A stretch of DNA of 64,000 nt from Saprospiraceae bacterium. Lineage in GTDB: Bacteria > Bacteroidota > Bacteroidia > Chitinophagales > Saprospiraceae. The stretch is taken from positions 7,449-71,448 of the forward strand of contig JADKGL010000035.1 of assembly GCA_016722295.1 (NCBI GenBank), read 5' to 3'. Positions 26,581-36,273 of this stretch are shown here, piece after piece. Each line of letters starts with the position of its first letter. Position 1 is the first letter of the stretch. The position numbers and the translations under genes are program-made. The notes below the pieces were generated by a model. It was not told the origin of the DNA, searched no databases, and saw only the letters and a program-made list of their open reading frames with translations.

Positions 26581-27817
26581 ATTTTCCTAAAAATTCAGCT
26601 TTTTCTTTATTCGCTTTTTCTGCAATCGTTTTTGCTTCATTTAATTCTTTAACATGCTGGTGGATTTGAATCGCCATATCATTAAAACTCCTTGACAATT
26701 CACCAATTTCATCATTTCGTTTGATCTCAACTTCTGGTATTTTATTCATGTCTTTTGAAAAGTGTATTAGAGAATCAGTAATTTGCCTTAACTCTCTTAC
26801 CCTCTTATAGGTTAACCAAAGTGCTATAAGTAAAGAAAATAGAATTGTGGAAAATGTAACCCACAATATAGTGATTTTCCAATCTGTAAAACTTGCTAAG
26901 TATAAATTTCTTTCGCTTACGATGCAAGTGTAGAGATAGTAATAGTTTCTTGGATAATGTAGTTGGTTTATAATTTGAGTTTTGTTTTGATCCACATCTT
27001 GAATTTGATTATAAACTGGATTATAAAATTGTACAAACTGATTAAAATTTGTTTTTCTATTAAATTCAAATCCAAAACTCAATGTGTCAATAGGATGCTG
27101 AAGGAATTGTTGTTCATTATTAAATAAATAAAAGGAATAATCTTCTGGAATACTAAGTTTTAATTCTTTTAGAAAATTGCGTATGTCTACATTGATAATG
27201 ACGAATCCACAATATTTTTTATTAGCAAAAAGTGGTGCAGCTGCCCTAAAGGTAGGCGTTAAAGGATAGGAAAGTCCTCCGCGTTCTTTGTTGAGATCAA
27301 TGACAGAAAAATATTTACTTCCTTCATTGAGATTTTTAATTTCCTTAAAATAATCTCGATCACCTTTTGCTTGGAGTTTATCTTCACTGACATATTGAAC
27401 CACAGTACCAATTTTATCAACGCGGATGATTTCTTTGCCAATAGAATCATTCGCAATAAATCGAATTTGGGCATATTCAGGTTTTGACTCAAGTAGTGCA
27501 AAAAATTCTTTGGATAATTGTGTTTTGAAATCTTGCTTCTTCGTTCCACTCGCTTGAATAAACGATTCTATAATTGGATTATTGGAGAGGAAATCTATAT
27601 CTCTTTCTACATTTGCAATAAAGCTGTTAAAGGTACTTGCTACAAGTTGATTTGTATGTTGCATTTGGACTTTAGAACTTGCTTTTATTTTTTCGGCACT
27701 AAACCAATATATAAGAAAAGCAGTAATTAGTGCTGTGAATGCAATAATCAAAAAGTAGATTAACGCATTTTTAAAAATAAGCGAATTTCTATTTAATAAG
27801 AGATCTTTGATTTTCAT
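26570..27817 (-). CDS. Hybrid histidine kinase, N-terminal sensor part (dCache-like, HAMP)
   Basis: The 415-residue frame has a membrane segment (about 17-42), a large extracytoplasmic domain of dCache type (about 45-310), a second membrane segment (about 317-338) and a HAMP-like linker (RNDEIGELSRSFNDMA) followed by a coiled coil. It ends EFLGKYES, exactly where a normal kinase reads EFLGK-MSHEMRNP. The missing kinase core is in the next frame (25192-26580), so this is the 5' part of one gene with a +1 frameshift, or a natural split. Alone it could sense but not phosphorylate. Confidence 0.8.
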   Translation of the reverse strand: MKIKDLLLNRNSLIFKNALIYFLIIAFTALITAFLIYWFSAEKIKASSKVQMQHTNQLVASTFNSFIANVERDIDFLSNNPIIESFIQASGTKKQDFKTQLSKEFFALLESKPEYAQIRFIANDSIGKEIIRVDKIGTVVQYVSEDKLQAKGDRDYFKEIKNLNEGSKYFSVIDLNKERGGLSYPLTPTFRAAAPLFANKKYCGFVIINVDIRNFLKELKLSIPEDYSFYLFNNEQQFLQHPIDTLSFGFEFNRKTNFNQFVQFYNPVYNQIQDVDQNKTQIINQLHYPRNYYYLYTCIVSERNLYLASFTDWKITILWVTFSTILFSLLIALWLTYKRVRELRQITDSLIHFSKDMNKIPEVEIKRNDEIGELSRSFNDMAIQIHQHVKELNEAKTIAEKANKEKAEFLGKYES

Positions 27818-27884
27818 CAGTCCAATATTAGCAAAGATACAAATCTTAAACAGGCGAATTATTATTTTTACAAAATAAAAGGGC

Positions 27885-28868
27885 TTAGCCTTTCCAGAAT
27901 GCGTTTAATCTCTTTCTTGCATTCTCTCGGACATTTACATAGAATAAATTATAGTCGCCTTGATGGTAATTTTTTTTCACGAGGAGAAAACTACCTTTGA
28001 ATTTAGGTTTATTTACCCAAAGTATATTGTTTTGGACTTTTGCTTGGATTGCATGTGGTGTAGTTGCACTGTGAAAATTATATAAGACCATACCTTTGTG
28101 TTGATCTTTGAGGGTTTTAACTGTATCTAATTTCCAAGAAATGGGATTTGTGACCAATACATCTGAAATGTTTTTTCCCCAGCTTGTTTTTGATCCTTCT
28201 TTGAAAGTTCTCCAACTGCAAAAACAATTTGTTTGGTATTCGGAAGTGCATGGAGGAATATTTTTAAATTCATGTTTACTAATTGGCATCCCTGGGAGAT
28301 ATGCCACAACCAATCTGTTTCTTAAATTAGTGTTGTCAAAATATTCTTGTAATAGTTTTACGGCATGAAGACTGCCTTGACTGTGCGCTGCGATAATAAT
28401 AGGACGACCATTATTGAAATGTGTGATGTAGTATTCAAATGCATCTTTAATATCTAAATATGCAAAATCCAAAGCAGCTTCTTTTTTATCTTCTTTACCA
28501 GTTAGGAATGCATAAAAATGAGCTTGTCTATATCTAGGAGCGTAAATTTTACCAACTTCATTAAAAATTGTAGCTTGATTTTTTATGATAAAGTTATCTG
28601 TTTTGCGATTGATTTTTTTATTTTGAATTTCAGCATTCCAGGGTCTCCATAGTTTTAAGCCACCATAACTAGTCGGATGAATAAAAAATACATCAGCTTC
28701 TGCTTGTTGCTGTGACTCTTCCAAATCCAGTGGAGTTAAGTCTGCAGAATCTTTTTTGGATGGGTGTGCAGCCCATAAATTTAAATCAGAATAATCAAGG
28801 CTTTGGTGATTCTGGGCCCAAATCAGTGTTGAAAGTAGAAATTGAAAACAAATCAAATAAAATCTCAT
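27885..28868 (-). CDS. DUF3089 alpha/beta-hydrolase
   Basis: A signal peptide (MRFYLICFQFLLSTLIWAQ) begins at the ATG at 28868; an ATG ten codons upstream exists but is less likely. The mature protein shows the DUF3089 pattern: VFFIHPTSYGG near the N-terminus and a nucleophile elbow AAHSQGSLHA around residue 165, followed by CSWRTF-type Cys/Trp region. The family is predicted to consist of secreted serine hydrolases; the substrate is unknown. Confidence 0.85.
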   Translation of the reverse strand: MRFYLICFQFLLSTLIWAQNHQSLDYSDLNLWAAHPSKKDSADLTPLDLEESQQQAEADVFFIHPTSYGGLKLWRPWNAEIQNKKINRKTDNFIIKNQATIFNEVGKIYAPRYRQAHFYAFLTGKEDKKEAALDFAYLDIKDAFEYYITHFNNGRPIIIAAHSQGSLHAVKLLQEYFDNTNLRNRLVVAYLPGMPISKHEFKNIPPCTSEYQTNCFCSWRTFKEGSKTSWGKNISDVLVTNPISWKLDTVKTLKDQHKGMVLYNFHSATTPHAIQAKVQNNILWVNKPKFKGSFLLVKKNYHQGDYNLFYVNVRENARKRLNAFWKG

Positions 28869-29012
28869 ATTGCAAGCTAAACGAAAACAAAAATTCATTT
28901 GTTTTGGCTAAATATCAGATTATTAGGATATTAACAATTCGTTTTCAGCCATTTTGGAATTTAAATGCTTATAATAGATTAGAAATTTATAAATTTGATC
29001 TAGCTTTTACTA

Positions 29013-30056
29013 ATGATTATTCAAAAAGATATACTTAGTTTTACTTCAACAGATCTTTCTACCCAATTAGCAAGTTTGGGATGGGAGAAATATCGTATAA
29101 AACAATTAAACAATTGGCTTTGGAAACATTGTGTTCGCGATTTTAATCAAATGACGAATCTCTCAGTTAAGCAAAGGGAAGAGTTAACTAATTTATTTAC
29201 AATAAATAGTCTACGCGAAGATAAAAAGCAAATTAGCAATGATGGCACCATCAAGTTTCGTTACGCATTACATGATGATAAAAAAATAGAATCTGTATTG
29301 ATTCCTGTTGCTGATGATAAGCGATTTACAGTTTGTGTATCTTCTCAAGTAGGTTGTAGTTTGACCTGTTCTTTTTGCGCTACAGGCAAGATGGGTTTAG
29401 CTAGACAATTGACAGCAGGAGAGATATTTGATCAAGTAGTGCAAGTCAATAAAACTTGTCAAGACACATATGGTAAAGGTTTGTCAAATATAGTTTATAT
29501 GGGAATGGGAGAGCCATTGTTGAACTATAAGAATGTATGTAATAGTATATCACAATTAATTTCAAGTGAAGGCTTGAATTTTTCGCATAATCGCATTACA
29601 GTATCGACTGCGGGGATTGCAAAAATGATCATTAAATTGGCAGAAGATGGGTATAAAGTGAATCTAGCTTTGTCACTGCATGCAGCTGATGATGCTAAAC
29701 GCAATGAGATGATGCCGATCAACGAATCTAATAATTTGCATTCATTAATGCAAGCACTAAAATATTACCAACGTATTACAGGCAATAGAATAAGTTTTGA
29801 ATATATTGCATTTGAACATTTTAACGATACTGAAAAAGATGCAAAAAATTTGGTAAAGCTATGTAGTCATTTTCCAGTTATTGTCAATATCATTGAATAT
29901 AATACAGTACAAGGTGTTGATTATATGAAATCATCAGAAGATCGATTGAATAATTTTGCAAAATATTTACTCAAGCATGGTGTGATGACCACAGTGAGAA
30001 AAAGTAGAGGAAAAGATATTGATGCTGCTTGTGGGCAGTTGGCAAACAAAGGATAA
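29013..30056 (+). CDS. rlmN: 23S rRNA (adenine2503-C2)-methyltransferase
   Basis: This radical-SAM enzyme methylates A2503 of 23S rRNA and A37 of some tRNAs. The 347-residue protein has the iron-sulfur motif CSLTCSFC (about 115-122), GxGEPL-type MGMGEPLLNY, the STAGI motif and the C-terminal TTVRKSRGKDIDAACGQL region with the methyl-carrying Cys. Its length is normal. The next gene, a LytTR regulator, begins 20 nt after its stop. Confidence 0.96.
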   Translation: MIIQKDILSFTSTDLSTQLASLGWEKYRIKQLNNWLWKHCVRDFNQMTNLSVKQREELTNLFTINSLREDKKQISNDGTIKFRYALHDDKKIESVLIPVADDKRFTVCVSSQVGCSLTCSFCATGKMGLARQLTAGEIFDQVVQVNKTCQDTYGKGLSNIVYMGMGEPLLNYKNVCNSISQLISSEGLNFSHNRITVSTAGIAKMIIKLAEDGYKVNLALSLHAADDAKRNEMMPINESNNLHSLMQALKYYQRITGNRISFEYIAFEHFNDTEKDAKNLVKLCSHFPVIVNIIEYNTVQGVDYMKSSEDRLNNFAKYLLKHGVMTTVRKSRGKDIDAACGQLANKG

Positions 30057-30076
30057 TAATCCATAAAGTAAGCGAA

Positions 30077-30775
30077 ATGGAATTACGAGCATTGATAGTA
30101 GATGATGATCCATTAATCACAGATTTAGTCAAGCATTTTTGTGTAAAGAGTAATCTTTTTGAGTATTGTATATCAGCAGAAAATGGAAAGGCTGGATTAC
30201 AACTAATGTCAAGCGATCATATAAATTTGGTTTTTCTAGATTTTAATTTACCAGATATGAAGGGGCGCGATTTTCTTGAAATGTTGCCAACTGTCGTATA
30301 TACTATAATGATTACATCTGAGATTGAATTTGCAGCTAAAAGTTATGATTATGATCAAGTTATTGATTTTCTTGTAAAGCCAATTAGCTATGATCGCTTT
30401 ATTAAATCAGTTCAACGCGTTCCCCAAAAGTTGGATTCTAATGAGCCAGAAGTAAAATATGCTCCTTCTGAAATCCTTTTTATAAAAGATGGAACTAAAC
30501 TTGTTAGGCTTGAATTGGAGAATGTCACATACATAAGATCTGAAAGCAATTATGTACAATTTTTTACTAAGGATACAAATATTATGTCTTTGATGACAAT
30601 GAAAGATCTAGAACAAAAATTACCATCTAACTTTATTAGAGTACATCGTTCATACTTTGTGAATATCCATTTTATAAATTCAATCTCATCTGAATCTATA
30701 CATGTAAATCGAGTAGAAATTTCCATTGGTGAAAAGTACAAGGCAGATCTATTTTCAAAGATCCAACATTTTTAA
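30077..30775 (+). CDS. LytTR-family response regulator
   Basis: A receiver domain (about 1-120) has acid pocket DDD, phospho-acceptor Asp in LVFLDFNLPD, MITSE and the Lys in FLVKPIS. A LytTR DNA-binding domain follows (about 138-232: YIRSESNYVQFF, FIRVHRSYFVN). The ATG at 30077 is preferred over an upstream frame start at 30029 because the receiver begins directly. No kinase gene is adjacent; the partner may be elsewhere. Confidence 0.9.
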   Translation: MELRALIVDDDPLITDLVKHFCVKSNLFEYCISAENGKAGLQLMSSDHINLVFLDFNLPDMKGRDFLEMLPTVVYTIMITSEIEFAAKSYDYDQVIDFLVKPISYDRFIKSVQRVPQKLDSNEPEVKYAPSEILFIKDGTKLVRLELENVTYIRSESNYVQFFTKDTNIMSLMTMKDLEQKLPSNFIRVHRSYFVNIHFINSISSESIHVNRVEISIGEKYKADLFSKIQHF

Positions 30776-30791
30776 AGCAAAAGATTCTACT

Positions 30792-32426
30792 TTAATTTTC
30801 TTGTAAGTTTAATTTTTGTATCCACTGTTGACCATTTTCAAGAGTGGTCTGCAAGATATACATTCCATAGGGTAAATTCTTTGGAATCTGAATTTCTGTT
30901 TCTTCAGTAGATTCGAATATTACTTTATCCAAATTCATAAAGCGGACTGATTGGATTCTTGATTCAGTAGTTTGATTTAATCTTAGAATTTTATTTGCTT
31001 GAAGTACCCAATGATAATTTTTTTGATTACCAAATTTTACTACTTTAATATTGGAATAATTGTTTTTACCATTTTCTAACCAATGTAGTCGATAATAATT
31101 ATTCCCCAATGATGGTGCGGTATCGATGAATTGATCCTGTTTTGTACTTGGGATGATTGAAGCGATGATTGTAAAGTTTTTCCCATCAAAGCTTTTTTGT
31201 ATTTCAATATTTTTACCTGAAAACTGTGAGAGATTTAATTCAAATCGCAATGTTACATTTTCATCAATTTTTTCTGCTTCAAATTGTATAATTTCTAATG
31301 GTAGAGCAGCATCTATACTCAACAGAAAGAAACCATTTGTGATATCAGAAACCGCCATATTGCCTGAAGGAAAGAAAGGATAAACACCCCAAGCTCCAGC
31401 GTATCCATTGTAGTTTGTGTTGTTTGGTTCAGTGTCGTAATACGCTACTTTGATTGGATTCATCGGGTCGGTTCCATTCCATATTTGTACACCATCGTGG
31501 TAATAGGAAACTATGATTAAACTATCTCTATAATATGGATTATGCGCGATGCTATTTGTGTAAGTAGGACTAAGTAAAGCAGATCGAAACAATGAAACAA
31601 TTTTAATTGATGCAGGATTGCTAACATCAGCTAATTTTAAACTTTTGTCAGATGTTTCATCAGCCCAAACCAAATATTTTTTATCTGGACTTATCCAACT
31701 GCTATGATTATATCCTTGTTCAGGATATGTGGTAATTGAACCAAGTACTGTATAATTTCCTAAATTGTTTACTTTGTATATGTAAAGTCCATTTGTTCCA
31801 TGAGAACAAAATACAGTATCATTGTTTACAAACATATCATGAACATAATTTCCAGGCAAATCTATTTTTTTTATTAAAATGGGTTTGCTGGGATCGACGT
31901 TGAGATCATACATAAGTAAATCCCAATATTCTGATCCATTATTTCTACTAGCCCCAGAGAGAAACAAATGACCATTCAACGTGTCTACAAAAAGCATATG
32001 AGCTCGATGAAAACTCGTGTCATCTCGACCAACATAATGAATGGAATCAGGAGAATATTGGAGATCAATGGTAACCAATCCTTCTGATGTGCCGCCTTGA
32101 TCGACTATTGAATAAGCAAAATTTTTATACGTTTTAAATTCTCTCCAAAGTGATCTTCCACCAGGAGCATATGAATCAAATTGATAGGGAGTGGTGCCAG
32201 GTGTAACATCAAAAAAGTGAATACTATCGAGTGATCCAATGAACGCTATCTCCTTGCCATCTTGCGTATAATAACCCCAAATATCACTATAAGCAAAACC
32301 AGAAAATGTCGGCAAAGAATTATTATCATATTGATATAGTTTTGACATGTTTAGACTTTGAGAGTAGCCATTGTTAATAACGAATAATCCTAAAATGAAA
32401 ACAATAAAAATACGCAGTAATGCCAT
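30792..32426 (-). CDS. Choice-of-anchor-B (LVIVD-type) secreted protein with T9SS tail
   Basis: The start at 32426 gives a signal peptide (MALLRIFIVFILGLFVINNGYSQ); the frame opens further upstream into the divergent gene. Residues about 30-350 are a propeller-like region of the choice-of-anchor B family (YSDIWGYYTQDGKEIAFIG, SFHRAHMLFVDT, GYNHSSWISPDKKYLVWADE). A Fn3-like segment and a short sorting domain (YGMYILQTTLENGQQWIQKL) end the protein. The function is unknown; it is probably at the cell surface. Confidence 0.82.
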   Translation of the reverse strand: MALLRIFIVFILGLFVINNGYSQSLNMSKLYQYDNNSLPTFSGFAYSDIWGYYTQDGKEIAFIGSLDSIHFFDVTPGTTPYQFDSYAPGGRSLWREFKTYKNFAYSIVDQGGTSEGLVTIDLQYSPDSIHYVGRDDTSFHRAHMLFVDTLNGHLFLSGASRNNGSEYWDLLMYDLNVDPSKPILIKKIDLPGNYVHDMFVNNDTVFCSHGTNGLYIYKVNNLGNYTVLGSITTYPEQGYNHSSWISPDKKYLVWADETSDKSLKLADVSNPASIKIVSLFRSALLSPTYTNSIAHNPYYRDSLIIVSYYHDGVQIWNGTDPMNPIKVAYYDTEPNNTNYNGYAGAWGVYPFFPSGNMAVSDITNGFFLLSIDAALPLEIIQFEAEKIDENVTLRFELNLSQFSGKNIEIQKSFDGKNFTIIASIIPSTKQDQFIDTAPSLGNNYYRLHWLENGKNNYSNIKVVKFGNQKNYHWVLQANKILRLNQTTESRIQSVRFMNLDKVIFESTEETEIQIPKNLPYGMYILQTTLENGQQWIQKLNLQEN

Positions 32427-32469
32427 AACTTTAAGCTTTGGTAATGCAAATATAATAAAAATATTTAAT

Positions 32470-33078
32470 ATGAAAGTAAAAGATGTCTTAGGCAAAGATA
32501 AGAAATTATTGAAACTTATCAATGCACTAGGAGAAGAGCCTATTTCTAGGATAAATTCTGATGGAAAGGTTTGTGAACATTTGGTCAATGCAATCATAAG
32601 TCAGCAGTTGTCAGTAAAAGTAGCTAGAGTAATAGCAGAGCGATTTTGGGCGATGATAGGAACTAAAGCTAAAATGGTGGATAAGATTTTGGCACAGGAA
32701 CTTTCCAATTTGAGAGCTTGTGGATTGTCGAACCAAAAAGCAAATTACATCATTAATATTGCAAATTTTTGGAAGGAAAATAATATTAAAGATAAATCAT
32801 TTCAATCAATGAGTGATGAAGAAGTGATTAAAACTTTAGTCAAAATAAAAGGTGTAGGAAACTGGACAGCTGAAATGGTCCTTATGTTTTGTTTGGGTAG
32901 GGAAGATGTTTTTGCACTAGATGATTATGGTATTCAAGTTGCAATGAAATCGATTTATAATATTGATGCAACGGGAAAAGAATTACAACAACTTATGATC
33001 AAGAAGTCAGAGAAATGGCGTCCCTATCGTACTTATGCTTGTATGTATTTGTGGGCTCACAAGGATCAGCCGTTATGA
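32470..33078 (+). CDS. DNA-3-methyladenine glycosylase II family (AlkA-like HhH-GPD)
   Basis: This is a base-excision repair glycosylase. The 202-residue protein has the helix-hairpin-helix motif LVKIKGVGNWTAEMVLM (about 128-144) and the catalytic Asp in the FALDDYGIQ loop, and lacks the extra Fe-S Cys cluster of endonuclease III, as expected for compact AlkA-like enzymes. The ATG at 32470 leaves 43 nt to the divergent gene. Its 3' end overlaps the converging helicase gene by 13 nt. Confidence 0.9.
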   Translation: MKVKDVLGKDKKLLKLINALGEEPISRINSDGKVCEHLVNAIISQQLSVKVARVIAERFWAMIGTKAKMVDKILAQELSNLRACGLSNQKANYIINIANFWKENNIKDKSFQSMSDEEVIKTLVKIKGVGNWTAEMVLMFCLGREDVFALDDYGIQVAMKSIYNIDATGKELQQLMIKKSEKWRPYRTYACMYLWAHKDQPL

Positions 33079-36029
33079 TCTTCATCTTCTAACGAAATTT
33101 CAATACAAGACGCAATGAGTTTTTTATAATTTTCATTCATAGAAAGAGCTTCTTTGTTGCCAACTAAAATAAAAAGTTCACGAGTACGAGTTACTGCCAC
33201 ATTCAGTTTGCGATCTAATCCTTCGTGATTCAAAGAACTGATTTGATCCAATAATTCTGAATTCGTAATACAAGTACTTAAAATGATGATATCCCTAGCC
33301 CCACCTTGATATCTCTCCACAGTGTCAATGGTCAATGCTAAATGATCGAGTTTATTTTCTTTTAATTCTTTGACGATATTTGAAATTTGCGCTCTGAAAG
33401 GCGTAATCACCCCACAAGAATCAGTAGTCCATTCTATGTTGTTTTGAGTATAAAGAATGTTTAATTGCGATACAATTCTACAAATTAGGTGAGCCTCTAT
33501 TTTATTTGTTTTGTAATCCGGTATTGTCTCGGTGTTTGAAGTTGTTGATGAGATAAAGATCATTCTATTGGAAACTAAAGCATGGTTCACATGATGTGTA
33601 ATTTTGAATTGATCAAAGAGTTGACTTGATTTATTCAAAGAAGGAAGGAGTTCAAGTTTATTTTCATAAAACATTTTAGAAGGAAATGCCATGATCTCAG
33701 GATTCATTCTGCCTTGTCTATTTAAAATTGCATATCCATGGGACCATCCTTGATTTTTACATCTTAGATAAAGTCTTTCAAACAAAGATTGATTAAAGTT
33801 CGAAATGCCTATTGTTTTCAATTCTTCTGTATTTATATTTGCTTCCTCTTCTGATTGTAGAGAAACTGCAGGTAACTGAAGATGATCGCCTATAAAAATG
33901 ATGCGTTTGAATTGACCTAGTAATCCTATTAATTGTGGCTCTAGAATCTGCGATGCTTCATCAATGATCACAGTATCAAATTGCTTTAATTGAAATAATT
34001 CTTTTTTGCCAAGAATTGAAGCTATTGTAGCACAAATTATTTTTTTTGAATCTAAAAATTGTTTTATTTCTTTTCGATTTTTTAATTTTCTAATTTGAGT
34101 ATCAAATAGATTATCTGCATATTCTGGTTTAATTGCATATCTGGAACCTATTCTTACAAATGATTCTATCCATTCCTCACCATGAGAGCATAATGCATCA
34201 CACATTTCATCAACAGCTCTGTTGGTATATGCAAGGAGAAGTACATTTTCGTGTAGAGATTCTACTAAATATCGTGTTGTGTATTTGACAATGACACTCG
34301 TTTTGCCAGTTCCTGGAGGGCCCCAGAGTAAGAAGTAATCCCTTGCGTTGACTAAGAGTGAAATTATATGATTGAACTCATGATCGATATTGGCATAATT
34401 TACTTTATGAGTTGTCAAAGGGATTCTAGGAGGAATGACCCCAAGCCATAGATCTTGATTGGCATCACTACTTTTCATAAAGTGAAATATATTTTGATAA
34501 GCATAAATAAATGACTTATCCAATAAATCGTGCTCTAAATTCCAAGTTTTATTGACATGTTTTTCAATATCTGAAAAAATACGACTACGCAATCGGACAA
34601 AATACTTGTCCTCAATAATATTGATCAGTGTTGATTTATATACTTGTTGATGAAGGACAGCATTTTTTACATTCAAATTTTCATATAACACTAGAGTATC
34701 TCCGATGCGAAAATTGTGCAATTGAGAATTATTGTTTTTCAATATTAGAATTGGAAATTCGGATTCCTCGAATAAAATATCTTCTATGGTCAATTCTTGA
34801 ATAATGGAATAAAGATCTGATTTTTCTTTATCAGATAAAAGCCATAGTGCAGATAGACCAAGATTGCCATTCGCATTAGATTTGCCTAATTTAGTATTCA
34901 ATTGTTCTAAGGCAATAAATGAAATTATTCTTTTCGTGTATTCTTTGGTAGTTGCTCTTTGATTTTTATATATATGTATGAATTCTTGCGCTTTTTGTTT
35001 AGTGAAAGATTCTGCATTGGTGTAAATCCCCTCATGCAATAAATCTAAGAAATGTTTATGATCTTGATCGTGTTTACTTAAAGAAAGTTGTATAAACAAT
35101 ATGCTATTTCTTGCATAAATTATATCAGATTGAAGTTCTGTATCAAAGGGAGAATATTTTAAAGCATCATCATATAAGCTAGAATAAAGTAAGTAACTTT
35201 TATTTGAATACAATTTATTGATACAATTCATCATCATGGAATACATCATCACCTGTGCTGAATGATTGAAATTGATCCCATGTTCATTTACTTTATAGGG
35301 TTTTCCACTTTTGAGTTCAAGTATAATTTTTTGGCCACCGACTTCTGTGAACAATGCATCCAATCGACCTTGTATACCATATTCTACACTGTAGAAGGCA
35401 GGCTCTAAGCTGTAGCTTTCACTTTTTTCTTTCCAACTTTTTAAATGTGCACTATAAGCCTTTTGTAAATTGCCAAAATGATTTTTGCAGACATTAAAAA
35501 ATTCAATAACTTGATCTTCTGATAATAAACAAAAACTTAATGGACTCTTGTAAAATGCAGCTTGGATTCTATCATCAAAAGTGAGTTCTGGATTAACCAT
35601 TAATTCATCAAAAATATCATTTATCGTGGACCCAATTAATAGACTTAAACTCATTGGTTCATAGTGAAATAAGTGAATCAGAAATTTATATGGGTTGACA
35701 CCTTTGGAGGAAATGCACTCAGCTATCGATGTCACATCAATTAAAAAATCTGGCATGCAGATATATGATTCACAAGTGAGTGTAGTATCATGAAATGTAA
35801 CCCCATGAAGGAAAAAATCACAAGGAAATTTAATTTTTTTAAATAAATGACTAAGTAATTTTTTGTTTTGTATCGTAAGTCCTGACCAGTTCCATAGCAT
35901 TTTTTTCTCATCAGAATCTAAAGTCTGAATCAAGGCACTTTCCTCATTGTTGGAAATTCCCAGTAAGCTAATTTTTAGATTAATCTTTGACACAGTTAAA
36001 TTCATCAATGTTAATAATATTGAATGCAA
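33066..36029 (-). CDS. Dna2-like nuclease-helicase (PD-(D/E)XK plus superfamily 1 helicase)
   Basis: The 987-residue protein has an N-terminal part of unknown fold, a PD-(D/E)XK nuclease region (about 205-260: GRLDALF, then LELKSGK and a later HSAQVMMYS) and a C-terminal UPF1/Dna2-type SF1 helicase with Walker A GPPGTGKT (about 568-575), IIDEAS (about 690), a QGRMNPEI motif and RYQGGARDIII and TRTRELFI near the end. No CxxC pair typical of the Dna2/Cas4 iron-sulfur cluster is obvious. It likely processes DNA ends or replication intermediates. An ATG at 36005 is an alternative start. Confidence 0.88.
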   Translation of the reverse strand: MHSILLTLMNLTVSKINLKISLLGISNNEESALIQTLDSDEKKMLWNWSGLTIQNKKLLSHLFKKIKFPCDFFLHGVTFHDTTLTCESYICMPDFLIDVTSIAECISSKGVNPYKFLIHLFHYEPMSLSLLIGSTINDIFDELMVNPELTFDDRIQAAFYKSPLSFCLLSEDQVIEFFNVCKNHFGNLQKAYSAHLKSWKEKSESYSLEPAFYSVEYGIQGRLDALFTEVGGQKIILELKSGKPYKVNEHGINFNHSAQVMMYSMMMNCINKLYSNKSYLLYSSLYDDALKYSPFDTELQSDIIYARNSILFIQLSLSKHDQDHKHFLDLLHEGIYTNAESFTKQKAQEFIHIYKNQRATTKEYTKRIISFIALEQLNTKLGKSNANGNLGLSALWLLSDKEKSDLYSIIQELTIEDILFEESEFPILILKNNNSQLHNFRIGDTLVLYENLNVKNAVLHQQVYKSTLINIIEDKYFVRLRSRIFSDIEKHVNKTWNLEHDLLDKSFIYAYQNIFHFMKSSDANQDLWLGVIPPRIPLTTHKVNYANIDHEFNHIISLLVNARDYFLLWGPPGTGKTSVIVKYTTRYLVESLHENVLLLAYTNRAVDEMCDALCSHGEEWIESFVRIGSRYAIKPEYADNLFDTQIRKLKNRKEIKQFLDSKKIICATIASILGKKELFQLKQFDTVIIDEASQILEPQLIGLLGQFKRIIFIGDHLQLPAVSLQSEEEANINTEELKTIGISNFNQSLFERLYLRCKNQGWSHGYAILNRQGRMNPEIMAFPSKMFYENKLELLPSLNKSSQLFDQFKITHHVNHALVSNRMIFISSTTSNTETIPDYKTNKIEAHLICRIVSQLNILYTQNNIEWTTDSCGVITPFRAQISNIVKELKENKLDHLALTIDTVERYQGGARDIIILSTCITNSELLDQISSLNHEGLDRKLNVAVTRTRELFILVGNKEALSMNENYKKLIASCIEISLEDEDHNG

Positions 36030-36273
36030 AATACACCAAATCGGCTAATTATTGGCTTAGTTTATTGAGTCAAATCAATTTCGATTCGTAAAATGTCGAT
36101 TAAACTCAAAATCAGTAGTTTTTTTCTCCATTTTCCTACTTTAATTTTACTTATGCAAAATAATATATTGAAAAATCTAGAATTTTGGTATAAAGTTTTT
36201 GCTTTTGTTAATCAAGACTAAATTTTAGAACTAATTAAGAGCTGCAATGTTTAAGGTGGAAAATTGAAAATCT

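Noticed and set aside
28712..29038. Plus-strand frame of 108 codons between the DUF3089 gene and rlmN
   Set aside because: It is antisense to the DUF3089 signal-peptide region and overlaps the rlmN start; no motif supports it.
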